Notes: a model not told the origin generated them from the sequence alone. Numbered from the stretch's first letter, positions 38,101 through 50,600 are shown. The stretch: DNA of 64,000 bases from Ooceraea biroi (GCF_003672135.1 NC_039509.1:11046663-11110662); one strand, 5' to 3'. Numbers and translations: made by a program.

Positions 38101-39175
38101 TTCCAATGAATATTTCTGGAAGATCCACTCCATGTATCTAGAAGAATATAGACGTTTTATGATTTTATGTTAAAACAAAATGTTAAGTGTTAAAAGTATT
38201 AAATATAATAACATGAAATATATTATATACGTATGTTTTATATATTTCATGTTATTACATTTAATCAATATACCTTTTGAAATCTTGTTCCACGACGTAT
38301 CCGATTCGACCCAAGCATTTTGCAACCTGTTGCTTTGCTTCCTGGCCGGGACTGGAGTGCAATATATCTAACAGATTATCGCAAATAGATTCTAAGTTCC
38401 GTCGTATGTATCGCTGATTTTCTGGCGCGACAATACCCTCCTGTACTTGCTTGCAAAGTACCATAAAGTGATCGTAGTTATCCTCGCGGCACAACCGCCG
38501 CAAAAGCTTGGAAATTCTCGAGTCCTCTGGAATGAATAAATAAACTTCTTAAACAGCAAAACTCGACTGCGCGCGATGTAAATAAAACCAGATACCGATA
38601 ACAATGCTAACCATTTATTCTTTTATCGTCATAGTATTTCCCCTGTGAATTCTCATGATTTTTCAACGATTCTTGAAACTTGGGTCTAGATGTAGAGTGA
38701 TAGCTGGACTCTGAGTTTGATTCATTCTTCTTTTGCCTTTCATTGAAGGCCCTCCCACGTGTTCCACCTCTGGCACGATCCGCAGAACTGCTACCGCGCG
38801 CCATTCGGAATTCATTTCTTGGAACGCCACTGAGCCTACAAGAAACATTTTCTTGTCTTGATTGTTTTCAACAAATGATGGTATAACGTGACAGTAACAT
38901 AATAAGAACAAGAACGCAAACCTTGGTTTAAACCTGCCGAAGCTGTGATCTGAGTAGGTAGAGTTTCGTTGACAAATGACCAATGTGCTGCGTGGTACAT
39001 TAAAGTCATTCACACCGTAGTTACTTATCACTCTACCGTCCTCTTTCTCTGCTTCCCCTCCCTGATTTATAGACTCGTCTTGAGCCTCGATACACTTGGA
39101 ACGTAGCCTCGTGCTAGTATTAGAGCTCCCACAGCTATTCATTACATTACTCTGCAAGTGGTCTGCATGACCCAC
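24092..39175 (-). CDS. SMG1: Serine/threonine-protein kinase SMG1
   Basis: Complete PIKK in 15 coding exons on the minus strand: 38922-39175, 38612-38835, 38274-38526, 38008-38137, 36515-37853, 36262-36418, 35659-36187, 35383-35570, 31499-35308, 31141-31414, 27826-28088, 27441-27717, 25448-27350, 24354-25310 and 24092-24276. The total is 10743 nt, or 3580 aa (human about 3660). SMG1 phosphorylates UPF1 in nonsense-mediated mRNA decay, with SMG8/SMG9. Order: basic low-complexity N-terminus, helical repeats with SILENVDRADLL and NHFRDTVDILVGWHID, FAT domain, kinase domain, long SMG1-specific insertion, FATC tail. Kinase landmarks are ILPTKTKPKKLIF, YLFKGLEDLHLDERI, catalytic loop GLGDRHLDNVLVDL and metal site HIDYNVCFEKG. 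FATC ends EQVEYVIREAQSTDNLALL then YEGWTPWV. Intron 10 (28089-31140, 3.05 kb) hosts a GPCR gene on the other strand. The start at 39175 is the first in-frame ATG joining to exon 2 and is less certain than the rest. Confidence 0.95.
28800..30776 (+). CDS. Class A (rhodopsin-like) GPCR nested in SMG1 intron
   Basis: A seven-helix receptor lying wholly inside SMG1 intron 10 on the opposite strand. Secure coding exons are 29266-29834 (possibly from the acceptor at 29262), 30099-30270 and 30381-30776, or 378 aa from the ATG at 29266. A tiny exon 28800-28819 (MEESLLN) splices in frame onto 29262 and would give 386 aa. Landmarks: N-glycosylation sites in the N-terminus, GNALTIMAIVW (TM1), LAASDLLVGLTLPYHLAF (TM2), a TM3 cysteine in KFFCILRF, IAIDRYIAIVYPL (DRY), an ECL2 cysteine in RRCIID, FSISWLPFCVIAI (TM6, SWLP in place of CWxP) and NSGMNPIIYAWKN (NPxxY, TM7). 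The tail is Ser/Asn/Gln-rich. The overall look is nearest adenosine or amine-type receptors. The ligand is unknown. Confidence 0.9.
29117..29152. repeat. (TA)n microsatellite in the GPCR first intron
   Basis: Alternating TA of about 36 bp, inside both the putative first intron of the GPCR and SMG1 intron 10. Simple-sequence tract. Confidence 0.9.
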
Positions 39176-41025
39176 ACTTTATGGATATAACCTGTAATGT
39201 TATGGAGCCATCTGTAATGTTATGGAGCTAACAAAAAAATTTTGTTGGTTAAATAAGAAAAGAAATAATCATGAAAATTATGACTTAAATGATGTATGTG
39301 TAGCTTTCAAATCAGCTTATAAGTTTTCCAATTATTCTAGTACAAGTCATTTTAATAAAAAAATAATCTGCATAGTATCAATAAAAAGATACCAAGTTTC
39401 ACATTTTGTTATCTATAAATTGCTATTTGTAAATAAAAAGTTACAGTAAATAACATGCAAAGTTACGTGATTAAAATTAACACTATGCAATATACAACAG
39501 AGCATTTAATATTAAATCAGCTAATAAGAATTTAGGTGTATGCGTTCCATTTGTCAGTGCTGTTTGAACGGGAGAGCAAGCAAGTATCTGCCAAAGCTAA
39601 GACTACGGTAAAATATCGGCAATAAACATAAACAATATATCTCGTTGTTGTCCTCTTAATTTCGCCTTGTTTTGTCCAATAATTGACTGAGATCACATGC
39701 ATCTATTAGTTGATCTCTATCATTAAATCTACCAAGTATCACTGATCATGCAAGAGCACGTAAACGTCAACCGTCCGGGTTCTAACGAATTTTTGAAAGA
39801 ATTTCGCGTTGCTGCTCGACGCGCGATGTTGACGATTTTCTCGCGTAAACGGCATCTGTTGCTGATAACGTTACCCTCCTTTTCCTCACTTCGGATACAT
39901 CTCGGCTAACTTTAGCTCAAGATAAATGATTTCTCACCAATTTCGAGCAAATCTCACGTGAACGTGCAACCGACCACGCGAAATCTGGAGAAGGCCGGCG
40001 AATATTCGTCGATTAGTAGAAGTCGATTGGTTGTCGCGAAAATTACAGAAGCTCGAGAATGCCCGATTTCAGAGGTTATGAGAGGACACACTCAAGAGTT
40101 CGCTAGCTTGGATGTCTATTCCTCTATGCGGTCAGACTATATACAGCGGCGCAACTTCCTGTTGGCACGATGGCATCTTCGATGTCGGTGCTGCCAAAGT
40201 GAAATGCGCATATACGAAATAAGGAGGTTACCTAGTAACGCAATCTTAATTTTTTTCTTATTCTTTATCGCCTTTGTATTCTTTTCGTATTCCAGCATTA
40301 TTTAAAAATTGTCGTTGTGTCGTGCTATCTGAGAATAGAAAGAAAGAAACTTCCTGCTTTATCGTTAAGACGTATTACATAAAAATTAAAACAATTATCT
40401 TATTTATCGTATTGAATGGAATTACTCACATGTAATGAAACTTCAATCTAATCCGCCACTTAGTTACACTATTCAGAGAGAAAAACTTATGACTGGGAGT
40501 AACAATAAACAATAAAAAAATAATACATATATTTATCCTGTTTTGTTATTGCTGTGCTACAAATTTTTCAAGCAAAGGAAGTGGAGGCTCGTAGCGGATA
40601 TTTTTAGAACTAATTTTGAAGGAATTGCGACGTAAAACATAATAAATCGGCATTATACTGATGCTATCATATTAATCCTTACTTGGCAATGCAGCAAATT
40701 TTATTCAACTTCATAGCCTAATTTTATTATTCTACTGCATCGTAGGTGGTCAAAGTAAATAAATAAATATCTTCCCCTATATTAATACATCTCCAATTAT
40801 ATTTGAACACCTGTTCTGTTTATACATTTTACAATGCACAAGCACACTCTGTTGAAAGAAGAATTAACATATTTTTCTAGATATGTAAACTTACTTCTGC
40901 ACGTGTACGATAATTACAGAGATAACAATATCTTTTATCATCTCAGCACATATCTTGAATTATACGCTGAAGGTAAATCATGACTACATATCAGATTCCA
41001 ATCATTCTAAGTGCACCGTGGCATG
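39176..41025. other. Intergenic region between ATP synthase d and SMG1
   Basis: About 1.85 kb separating two minus-strand genes. 39192-39228 holds two copies of a 17-bp repeat directly upstream of the SMG1 start codon. The remainder is AT-rich with a GC-richer patch at 39760-40200 that may be the SMG1 promoter. The open frame at 39958-40305 has no family resemblance. 40981-41025 belongs to the ATP synthase d 3' UTR. A 20-odd-bp block near 40580 (agtggaggctcgtagcggat) recurs diverged near 42350. Confidence 0.45.
39192..39228. repeat. Tandem 17-bp repeat upstream of the SMG1 start codon
   Basis: Two identical copies of ctgtaatgttatggagc at 39192-39208 and 39212-39228, period 20. The nearer copy ends 17 bp from the SMG1 ATG, so it should lie in the 5' UTR or core promoter. 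Confidence 0.7.
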
Positions 41026-42068
41026 TTAATGAACCGATGGTCGTCCTTTCTCATTCTCCGGTTGTACGTCAGGTGTGTGCGGCCATACCGTGGGTTTGTC
41101 CGGGTTTATGGCTATATGCGGGTAGAGATCCCGGAAATCTTCCATTGTCATTTCGGAGAACGGTAACATTTTCTTTATTCTTTCGACTTCCTTGGTGGAT
41201 TTAGCAATGCGCTCGTTTGACTCTTGTGCGAACTTCTCAAGTTCAGCCATCTGTAATGGATTATCCAAATGGATCAATAAATAATACATTGGACTAAACA
41301 ACTTTGTCTTTCTTTGAAACATGCACATTGATTTAGGTTAAATAAACATAGACGATATATTATTGCGACAGTAATTACCACTCTCTTTTCTAGAGCGTCG
41401 ACTTCTGAAGTATAATTATCCGGTGGATACGGCACCTTCAGGGACTCATATTCTTTCTGAAATTTATCGACTAATCCAGCCAGCGGGATATTCTTCTGGT
41501 AATAGGCCCAATCTAGTTTTGGCACTGTTTCTGGATTTGCACTCATTCTGTAATACAGACGAAAACATTACTCACAGATAACATGAACATTTTGTAGTGT
41601 TAAAAAAATATCATTTTATCAGAGAGTCTAATAATGTTAAAATTATAAGATAATTTCTCATAAACATGTAGTAAAAGGTACACATGACAGGTAAGTAAAG
41701 GAATAAAAAGTATACATGACAGGTAGGCAAAAGGAGGTTACAAGTTGAGGTTATTCTAGCAATTAGAGTAGCACTCAATAGAACTCAAATCCTCAAAACA
41801 TTAATGACTTAAAGAAAAGTAATCTGAAATGACGTTACATCTTTCTGCTTCAAATTATTCAATAAATTTAATTGGTAGTTCCCCCTGAAAAGCATCTTGC
41901 GTGCATTATGTAACGGCCCGTGCGAGATCTCGGAAAATTGACTTTTACTGACCGTCGCAGGTGTTCATCAGATTTGGCTTTGAAAGCGACGAATGCGGCC
42001 CTTTCCGTCTCCGGAACTCTTTCGGCGAGTGCCGACCAATTAATCGCTTTGATCGCCCTGCGTGACAT
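41026..42068 (-). CDS. ATPsynD: ATP synthase subunit d, mitochondrial
   Basis: Three coding exons on the minus strand: 41953-42068, 41379-41547 and 41026-41250, giving 169 aa (family about 160-178). Subunit d is part of the peripheral stalk of mitochondrial F1Fo ATP synthase, which holds the catalytic head static against the rotor. It begins MSRRAIKAINWSALAERV, continues with TERAAFVAFKAKSDEHLRR, then KLDWAYYQKNIPLAGLVDKF, a helical stretch and IPF-like LPFSEMTMEDFRDLYP, as in animal homologs. All introns are GT-AG (the intron 2 donor follows ...EKRV). The nearest neighbour upstream is a mariner insertion whose edge is 567 bp from the start codon. Confidence 0.93.
41679..41738. repeat. Two imperfect tandem units in ATPsynD intron 1
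   Basis: tacacatgacaggtaagta (from 41679) and tatacatgacaggtaggca (from 41711) repeat with a 32-bp period inside the first intron. This is a short local duplication with several mismatches. Confidence 0.5.
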
Positions 42069-42634
42069 CTTTCTGCCGTTACCGTGCTCGCTCGAGGAGA
42101 CAGGTGATCAGGTTGACGAAAGCCGAAAGATCAGTGATACCAAACTAAAATACATCACATAGCTATATTATCGATAAATCGATACTCTGCAATTATTAGA
42201 AATAAAGAGAAAGCAGAATAAATTTTTTAAAGTTACATTATTTTATAATACAATCTTTTTATTTAATGCTATTGGGTTGTGTTACTTAAAATAAAACGAA
42301 ATCTGACCTGATATTGAGTCGTACTACTATCTCGCTTTTTTATCCACGACAGTGGAGACTTGTAGCGGACACTCGGGAACTAAAGATGTAAGCACGGAAC
42401 TCTGTGAATATACAAAATGCCTGTATTATCGTGATCGATTAATACTTAATTTAATTATTAGAGTAAGTATAGTAAATATACACATGAAATTATATAACAT
42501 GTGTGCTTTTTGAAATAACAATGAGTTTTATGACTTGCTCGTGCGTGCACGCGTGTGTATACACACACGAACAAATTATAAAAATAAAAAATAAATTAAT
42601 ACATATAAACAAAAAATTTACATATTCAGATATA
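42069..42634. other. ATPsynD upstream region
   Basis: 566 bp from the ATPsynD start codon to the mariner element. It must contain the 5' UTR and core promoter. AT-rich, with a short alternating gtgtgcacgcgtgtgta-type tract near 42540-42570. No gene seen. Confidence 0.45.
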
Positions 42635-43920
42635 TTGGGTCGTCCGGAAAGTTCGTGCCGATTTTGAAGGAAAATTCAAAGGCAACATTTTTTTATGTCG
42701 ATAAATATTTATTGACTTATGTATGCACCGTTTTGTTTCACAACCTTTGTCCATCTTTCACGCAACTGGAAGATTCCATTCTTCCAGAACTTCTTAGGTT
42801 TCTCAGCGAAAAACTCCTCAAGGTGGTTTTTTATGTCGATCAAAGAGTTGAAGTTCCTGCCGCTAAGAGAATTTTGCAAAGACCTAAATAAGTGAAAGTC
42901 TGAAGGTGCAATGTCTGGTGAATACGGTGGGTGAGGTAGCACATCCCAGCCAAACTCTAACAATTTTTGTCGGATAGTCAAAGAAACATGAGGTCTGGCA
43001 TTGTCCTGATGGAACACGGCGCCTTTCCTATTAGCTAATTCTGGACATTTTTCCTGAATCGCTGTCTTTAATTCGTCCAGTTGCGAGCAGTACTTATCTG
43101 CATTTATCGTTTGGTTGTGTGGTAGGAGCTCATAATATAGGATTCCTTTCCAATCCCACCAGACACAGAGCATGACTTTTTTTGGATGAAGGCCAGCTTT
43201 CGGAGTGGTTAATGCTGGTTCATTTCGCTTACCCCAGGATCTTTTTCGTTCTACATTGTTGTAAATGATCCATTTTTCGTCACCCGTCACTAATTGCTTC
43301 AAAAATGGTACGTTTGCGTTGCGCTTGTACAGCGAGTCGCAGATGGAAATGCGATCCATTAAATTTTTTCGGCCAAATTATGCGGAACCCATACATCATA
43401 GCGACTTTCGTAACCAAGTTTCACTACATAATCGTGGACAATGGTTTTCGATATTTTCAGTATCTCTGCTAATTCACGTGTCGTGTAGCGCGGGTTATTC
43501 TCGATCAGTGTCTTGATTTGGTCATCATCAGTAGTAGAGGGTCTGCCCGAGCGTTCTTGGTCTTTAAGGTTAAAATCACCAGCTCTAAACGTAGCGAACC
43601 ATTTACGTACGGTTCTTTCAGCTAAAGCGCCTTCTCCGTAAACAGAACATATCGAATTTGTTGCTTGTGAGGCATTTTTGCCTTTCCGGTAATAGAAAAG
43701 CATCAAGTGTCTAAAATGTTCTTTGTTTTCTTCCATCTTCAAAAGAGTACAAAACTGACACGAATCAATTTATCTGAAACAACTTTTTTCCTAAAGATGC
43801 GTTGAAATGTCACCTTTAAGCATATGTATATAAATCGTATGTTTTCAATAACATTGATATATTCAGACATGTTCTAACGCCATCTATTAAAAATCGGCAC
43901 GAACTTTCCGGACGACCCAA
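42635..43920 (-). mobile_element. Mariner (Tc1/mariner superfamily) transposon, 1286 bp
   Basis: Full-length mariner. Inverted terminal repeats at 42635-42665 and 43890-43920 match perfectly over 31 bp (outer part ttgggtcgtccggaaagttc). The element is bounded by TA on both sides (42633-42634 and 43921-43922), the expected target-site duplication. One transposase reading region lies between on the minus strand and is disabled by a frameshift. Protein features place it in the mariner family, probably near the mellifera-type branch (assigned from memory of related proteins). Perfect terminal repeats and a single lesion point to a recent insertion. Confidence 0.95.
42709..43742 (-). pseudogene. 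Mariner transposase with a one-base frameshift
   Basis: The first half, 43359-43742 (127 codons), carries the helix-turn-helix DNA-binding part (AERTVRKWFATFRAGDF, RYTTRELAEILKISKT, VWVPHNLAEK). The second half, 42709-43359 (216 codons), carries the catalytic part: GDEKWI (first Asp), FHQDNARPH (second Asp) and YSPDIAPSDFHLF (third Asp). Exactly 34 residues lie between the second and third Asp, the mariner DD34D signature. The halves meet in a run of six A (minus strand) where homologs would need seven, just before MDRISICDS. The 1034-nt span is one base short of 345 codons. Otherwise no stop or missing key residue was seen. The lesion could be real decay or a homopolymer sequencing error. 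Confidence 0.93.
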
Positions 43921-43922
43921 TA

Positions 43923-44649
43923 TAATTTATTTTTTATCATTCACTTCACTTAGTTTAAAATGAAGTCATATTCTTGTTAATACTAGTTCTACCAAATGTA
44001 AATTATTATTGATTAATATATACCAAATTTGTATTATTATATTACATTTCTGAAGTACTTAAAAGAAAACATCGAGGTATCAATGAAACTTGGTGGCAAT
44101 ATCAATGAGTGTATGAAATGTCATAGTTCAGAAGTACGCTTTCGTCACTGCTATACGAATCAGTGTCAATAAGAGAGATGTGGAATCGTCATTAAAAAGC
44201 ACATATGCGAGAATGCGTTCGCGTCATCTATCTAAACGACAGTTGCATGCATACGCACGGTATGCTTGCATCGCCGGAGAAGAAAGTCAAGCTGAAAGTG
44301 AAGCAGTCGAAAAGACGAATCCTTTAACAAGGAAAAAAGGAAAAAAAGATACATTCAAATTTTATTCTATAAAAAATTAATTAATTAATTAATTTAAAGA
44401 GTCGTGAATATTTTACGTGCAGAAAGAGGAAAATATAAATCATAAAATAATAAAGAGAAGAGAAAGAGCGCAAGGGTGAACACGAAGCTGCTGATGTTCC
44501 GAATGTGTCCTCATAATATTATGATAATCCTGTGATTGAAAATTTTTCTGTTCGATCTCTGGCGATCCTCTCGCCCGGTGCAATTAGTCTCACGTGTACC
44601 AGAATAAATCAGCTGGAGAAAGCATGTTCTGACGACGAGAGAAGATATC
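43923..44649. other. Collagen upstream region
   Basis: 727 bp of AT-rich DNA between the mariner element and the collagen start codon. The open frame at 44180-44380 has no resemblance to a family. 44460-44649 probably holds the collagen 5' UTR. No clear core promoter motif was recognised. Confidence 0.45.
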
Positions 44650-47600
44650 ATGCGGGGTCACACGACAAGACGATGGAGAACGTTGCGATCCTGGTGGATC
44701 ACACTTTTTGTTCATTTGCCAATTCTAGTACTGATTCCATCGAGTTTTCCATCAACAACGGCTGATGTTGCACTGCAAGATATGGGTGAGCAGAATCGAA
44801 ATACAAAACGTACAGAGATTGTCTTTTTGTTGGTTAATTATTATTATATTATTTATCAAATATTTTTTTTAATTTAATAAATATAAACAATGTTTCTTGT
44901 TATACTAATTATTAATATGTGTTAATAATGTTTAATTACATATTAAAAATAGTCATTTCTAACTTAATTTCTAATTTAGATTTTTTAATTCTTAAACATA
45001 ATTATATATAAAGGGAGAGAGAAATTTTATAAAAATATATATAAGACACATCGGCTAACGATGATAGGGAGTAATGCTCTAGTTTCTTACGGATAACGTG
45101 AACTCATTGTTGGTAGATGTGTTTTTAACTGAGCTTTATTGTACTAATTAAGGCGCGTGTGTGCAAGCATGCAAAGTTGCATGCCGCAGTCGAGCACTGC
45201 CTTCATGAATTAGTCCAGACGTTCGTTGAAACGACTTAAATTACGATTGGCGTTCATGGGTTCATGGGTTACTGGGTTTCTGGTTGTTCGTTGTGTCCGT
45301 CATATCTATTTGTTCCTATCTCTATTTTTGTGCTACTTAGTTGATTAAAGCTAAAAATAAATACGTAATTTTCCTTCTTGTCCCTATTTTTTAACACTTT
45401 ATCTCTATTATATTAATATTCGCAAATATAATATGCAAAGAATTTGGTATATCTTTTCCTGGTTTATCAGGCATTATATATTCTATTTCAGTAATGGATG
45501 CAGTGGATGTGATAAGAGCCACAGGGATGCAACAGGAACCTATCGGAGTGAAGGTAACGAGAGGTCGTTGCGGAAATGACACGGTAGCATACGATATCGC
45601 GGAAACCGCGTTGTTGGTGAGCAATACAAATACGTTATTTCCAAACGGTATACCACGAGATTTTTCCATCCTGACCGTAGTGAAACCAAAAGCCGGTGAG
45701 TTTACGTAATTAAAATATTTTACTATTAATTGTATTTAAAATTGTATTTACAGTAATTCAATAATATATTTGACTAAAAAATGCTTTAACTAAAAAATTC
45801 TTGATTATAATAATCAAAGAGCCTCAGCGTAGCGCAGCGAGGTAGGCGTCGGATTATAATAATCAAAGCTTCTGTTTAACTAATTTAATTGTTTAGCTTT
45901 TGTTTATTCGTAGGCTATCCTACGTCTACACTCTTCGCTATCTATAGCGATAGTGGCGACGAAGAGCTGGTACTCTCATTGGGACCCAATATTAGCTTTT
46001 TCTACAGCACAAATTCAGGCCATAAGGATGTGCCAGTTTTCTTCGATGTTAATATCTCCGACGGAGAGTGGCATCGCTTAGGAGTCAGCGTCAAAGGCGA
46101 CGCTGTTACGATAATTCTTGATTGTGATAGACAAATCACGAGGAAACTGCGAAGAAGCAGCAAGGATACCATCAGCGTTATCAGCTTCCTCATCATCGGG
46201 CAGCAACTTTTGAACAGCAACAATTTATATCTAGTAAAAAATTCATAATAATGATAACATATTATTATATAAAATTGTGATTTTTCTAGAATTAAGAAAA
46301 TTGTATCGTATTAATATTATTCTTCTCTAATTTGATATTTAATTATAAAAATAGAGGACAATAAAAATTACAATTACAAAATATTATTGTGTTCTTCAGG
46401 GAAGTCTCGAGATGCTGAAGATTGCTCCGAATCCGGATGCTGCTTACGAGATTTGCACCATGTTTGCGCCAGATTGTAAACCTCGATCAAGGATCGAGAG
46501 CAGATACAACTTTACTTCTTCTCCAAACGAAAATGATTACGAGGAAAATTCGAGTGAAGATAACGAGAGTTTACACGTTTCGTCTCGTCACGATCCTATA
46601 AATATAACTTTTGTATTGAGACCAACGCTGGAGATTCCCTACAGAAATCAGACTGCGGTACATTCCGAATAAATTAATATCTCTAATTGATATTTCATCT
46701 TGCTCTTATAGATCCTAATGTTCATGTCGTAGACATCTTATGAAGTGGAAACGACAACGACTGCATACACGACGGAGTTAAACTATCAAGAGAATTCCGG
46801 GGCACCGACTATTAATCCTTACTACGAAGAATCATACCATAAAAATCGTGGTCCAGCCGGGCCCCGTGGATTTCCTGGGCCACCGGGTACACCCGGACCT
46901 CAGGGCAAAAAGGGCGAAGCCGGCCGAGATGGATTGGCCGGGCTACAAGGTGTACCTGGTCCACCAGGTAACGTCTTTGTAATACCATTATTGAATCAGC
47001 AGGATAATGAGAAAGGACCAGATTCTCAAGCAGAAATGTTGAGGCAATTACTATCACAACACATGCTCGCGATAAGAGGCATAGAGGGGCCGATGGGCTT
47101 GACAGGTATTTCGGGACCTGAAGGACCGCCCGGTTCTCAGGGTGAGAAAGGAGAACCTGGTGATATCGGCGAACCCGGGCCTAGAGGAGAAAGAGGTATT
47201 GTACATATAGTTATCAATTTATATTTCTTAAAGTAAATTAATTAAAATTTTAAATTATTTATTTTCTATTTCTTCCAATTTGTTTCTACAAATTATTGTC
47301 TGTCTTTAGAATAAACGATTTCATTTTATAGAATAATTTTCTTACAATTCTATTTTCAATTTTAATTTTATAAGAAGTAAAATAATACATTTTTCACAGG
47401 AAGTCCCGGGAATCCTGGCAGAGAAGGCAGAAGGGGTCGTCCTGGAAGAAATGGTGAGCGCGGTCCCACTGGACTACCAGGGATGAAAGGCGAAGAAGGA
47501 CCGAGAGGACTACCAGGTTTACCGGGTGATAAAGGTGAACGGGGATTTCCGGGGATATCTGGAGAATCAGGTTTGCCGGGCCATGAAGGATTGCAAGGCG

Positions 47601-50600
47601 AGGATGGTGCTCCTGGTTTACCAGGCTTACCTGGTGAATTGGTAAAATGTTTTTATTTTATAGATCGATAAAATACTTTTATTTTATAGATTGCATTTTA
47701 TATTTGTCTTTTGTAAATTACATTTCATAAATTACGTAATGATATTAGGTAATAGTTCTTAAACGATAAATCTAAATGGTTACAAATAAAATTTGACACA
47801 AAGTATCTTTCTATTATACTTGCATAGGGTCCGAGAGGGTTTATTGGACCAAGAGGATTTCCTGGGCCACCAGGTAATCCCGGTATTCCCGGAAACGAAG
47901 GACCGCCAGGACTTAAAGGTAACGCGGGACCACTAGGTCCACCTGGTGCACCCGGTCTATTAGGACCCGCAGGCTCAATAGGATCACCTGGACCGCAAGG
48001 TTTGCTAGGACCAACTGGTTTAGTCGTGAGTTATGAATATACTACGTTTTCTTAAATTTTTATATAAAATATTATAATTTCTCTTTAAAAGACATTAAAT
48101 ATAATAAGATAAGAAAGTTTCCAAATAACATTATTTTACTTTAATAAAGGATGCAGATTTGATATTAATTTTTTAATTATTTCCGTTAAGGGTCCACAAG
48201 GAAAGTCTGGAATTCCTGGACTCCCAGGTGCTGATGGGTCTCCTGGTCTTCCGGGTAATCCTGGAATCCCTGGGATGAAGGGCGAGCAAGGTCTACCAGG
48301 TCCTCAAGGGTCAATAGGTTTTCCGGGCGTACGGGGTGTGAAAGGTGATGAAGGACAACGTGGTCCGCCAGGTGAACGTGGCGAAAAGGGCGAGAGAGGA
48401 TTGGAGGGCGAGAAAGGCGATACTGGAGCAAAAGGAGAACCTGGAGCAACGGGGCCACAAGGAATTCCAGGTCTCGAAGGATTGGAAGGACCGAAAGGTC
48501 TTGAAGGTCCTCGTGGTGAAACTGGATCCGCTGGCCCTCCTGGAGACAAAGGAAAGATAGGAGTACCAGGGTTTCCCGGATATCCTGGAAATCTAGGAGA
48601 GAAAGGAGATAAGGGTGAACCAGGATCCCAAGGTCCCAGTGGTGATAAAGGAGACAGGGTAACATGTCTAGGAAAATTTGAACAAAAATATTTCTTATAT
48701 TAATCTTTATTACAAAACTTAGTCTTTTTACATTTTTTCAGGGAAGTGACGGATTGCAGGGAGAACGTGGTGAAACTGGACCAAGGGTGAATCAGATTTT
48801 TACACACTGTGATATAACTTTTTATAATAATAAACTTTTATACACTCTGTATGATTAAAAATGCTTTATTAGTTAATATATTTCTATGTAATATCCAAAA
48901 CTATATATATATATATTAATATAGGGATACAGAGGAGTTCGTGGTAGAAGAGGTGCGGAAGGATTGCCAGGATCAAAAGGTGACACCGGTCAGCCAGGGC
49001 CTCCGGGACCACCGGGAGACGTCGGTATTCCTGGTATTGAAGGTTTACCTGGATATGTGGGGCTGCCCGGTATGACAGGCGTCGATGGAAAAGATGGCAT
49101 ACCAGGACCACCGGGCGAACGCGGTCCAATCGGAGAATCTGGGCCTCCAGGACCTCCAGGAACTCCCGGTGTCATCGGTCCTCCAGGACCGCCTGGAGAA
49201 CCTGGTAAGTCGGGCGAAACTGGAGCACCTGGCAGTCCAGGACTTCTGGGAGAAGTTGGTCCACCAGGCGAGCAAGGGAAGGAAGGATCTCCGGGTCCTG
49301 TAGGTTTAATGGGACCTGAAGGACCGCAGGGTCCTGGCGGATTACCAGGATTTCCGGGTGAAAGAGGATTCTCGGGTCTGCCGGTTAGTTATAGCTAAAA
49401 TGAAATTTTATAATATTTATATTATAAAGATACAAATGTATCAGTAATTTTTAATGTTTATATATAACACAATATACAAAATTCAATATGATAATATAAA
49501 TTAATTTTATAAATTTTATAACTTTTAGGGAATGGACGGCACGAAAGGAGAAATGGGTCCTGTTGGAGTTCCAGGACCGCCTGGTGATAAAGGTGCTCCC
49601 GGTGATCCTGGTATGGATGGATCGTCAGGTCTGAGAGGAAAACAAGGACGCGAAGGCCCACAAGGTCCACCGGGACTTAAAGGCGATAGGGTAATTTTAT
49701 GAGATATAAAATGCAAATAATTATAAGAATATTTTGTTATTTGGATATTCAATATCTATAAATAAATAACGATTTATTAATTGGATAGGGTGAACCTGGA
49801 CCAATTGGACCTACAGGTCGTGATGGTTTGCCAGGACAACGAGGTTTACCGGGTGCACCTGGACCGCTCGGAAATCCGGGCGAGGACGGCGATAAAGGAG
49901 ACGTAGGTCCACCGGGTGAGAAAGGATTTAAAGGCTCTCAAGGAGAAATGGCATGTATAATTTATACAGAAAGAAAATAATTTGAGATAAAAACAATTCT
50001 TTTAAATCTGTGGCTGTAACACACAGGGTCCTCCAGGTTTGCAAGGTATACCAGGACCACGCGGTGAGCCTGGATTAATGGGGTCTCCTGGAGAGAAAGG
50101 ACCGCCAGGCGAGATAGGAAGACAAGGAACAAAAGGCGAGAATGGTCCAATCGGACCAAATGGATTGGCTGGGCCTGTGGGATTGGCAGGTTTACCGGGT
50201 TTACCGGGTGTAAAAGGTGAAATTGGAGATCCTGGAGCAATTGGACCCATAGGTCCACCGGGTCTTCCGGGAGAACAGGGCCGAAGAGGATCAAGAGGTC
50301 CCATGGGTATGGAAGGTCCACCAGGTCCAGAAGGTCGTCAAGGTGAAAAAGGAGAAACTGGAACTCCGGGACCACTCGGAATACCGGGGCTAGAAGGCAT
50401 ACAGGTAAAATAAATTTTATATATTTGCAAAATTATAATTATATGATAACATGCATAACATTTTTTAATATATCTATGTAATTAATTATGGATTTAAACT
50501 AAAATATTATATAGAAAATAACTAACTATTATGATATAAATTGTATGTATATATAGCATTTTTATTACTTTAATATAAATAATTATTTATATTAGGTTGA

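Noticed and set aside
38663..39175. A 170-codon ORF at the SMG1 5' end treated as a separate gene
   Set aside because: Its first 84 codons splice in phase (38922 to 38835) to the next SMG1 exon. The rest is intron and out-of-frame exon.
42709..43742. Two separate transposase genes
   Set aside because: They are adjacent halves of one mariner transposase separated by a single missing base. Together they have the full-family length.
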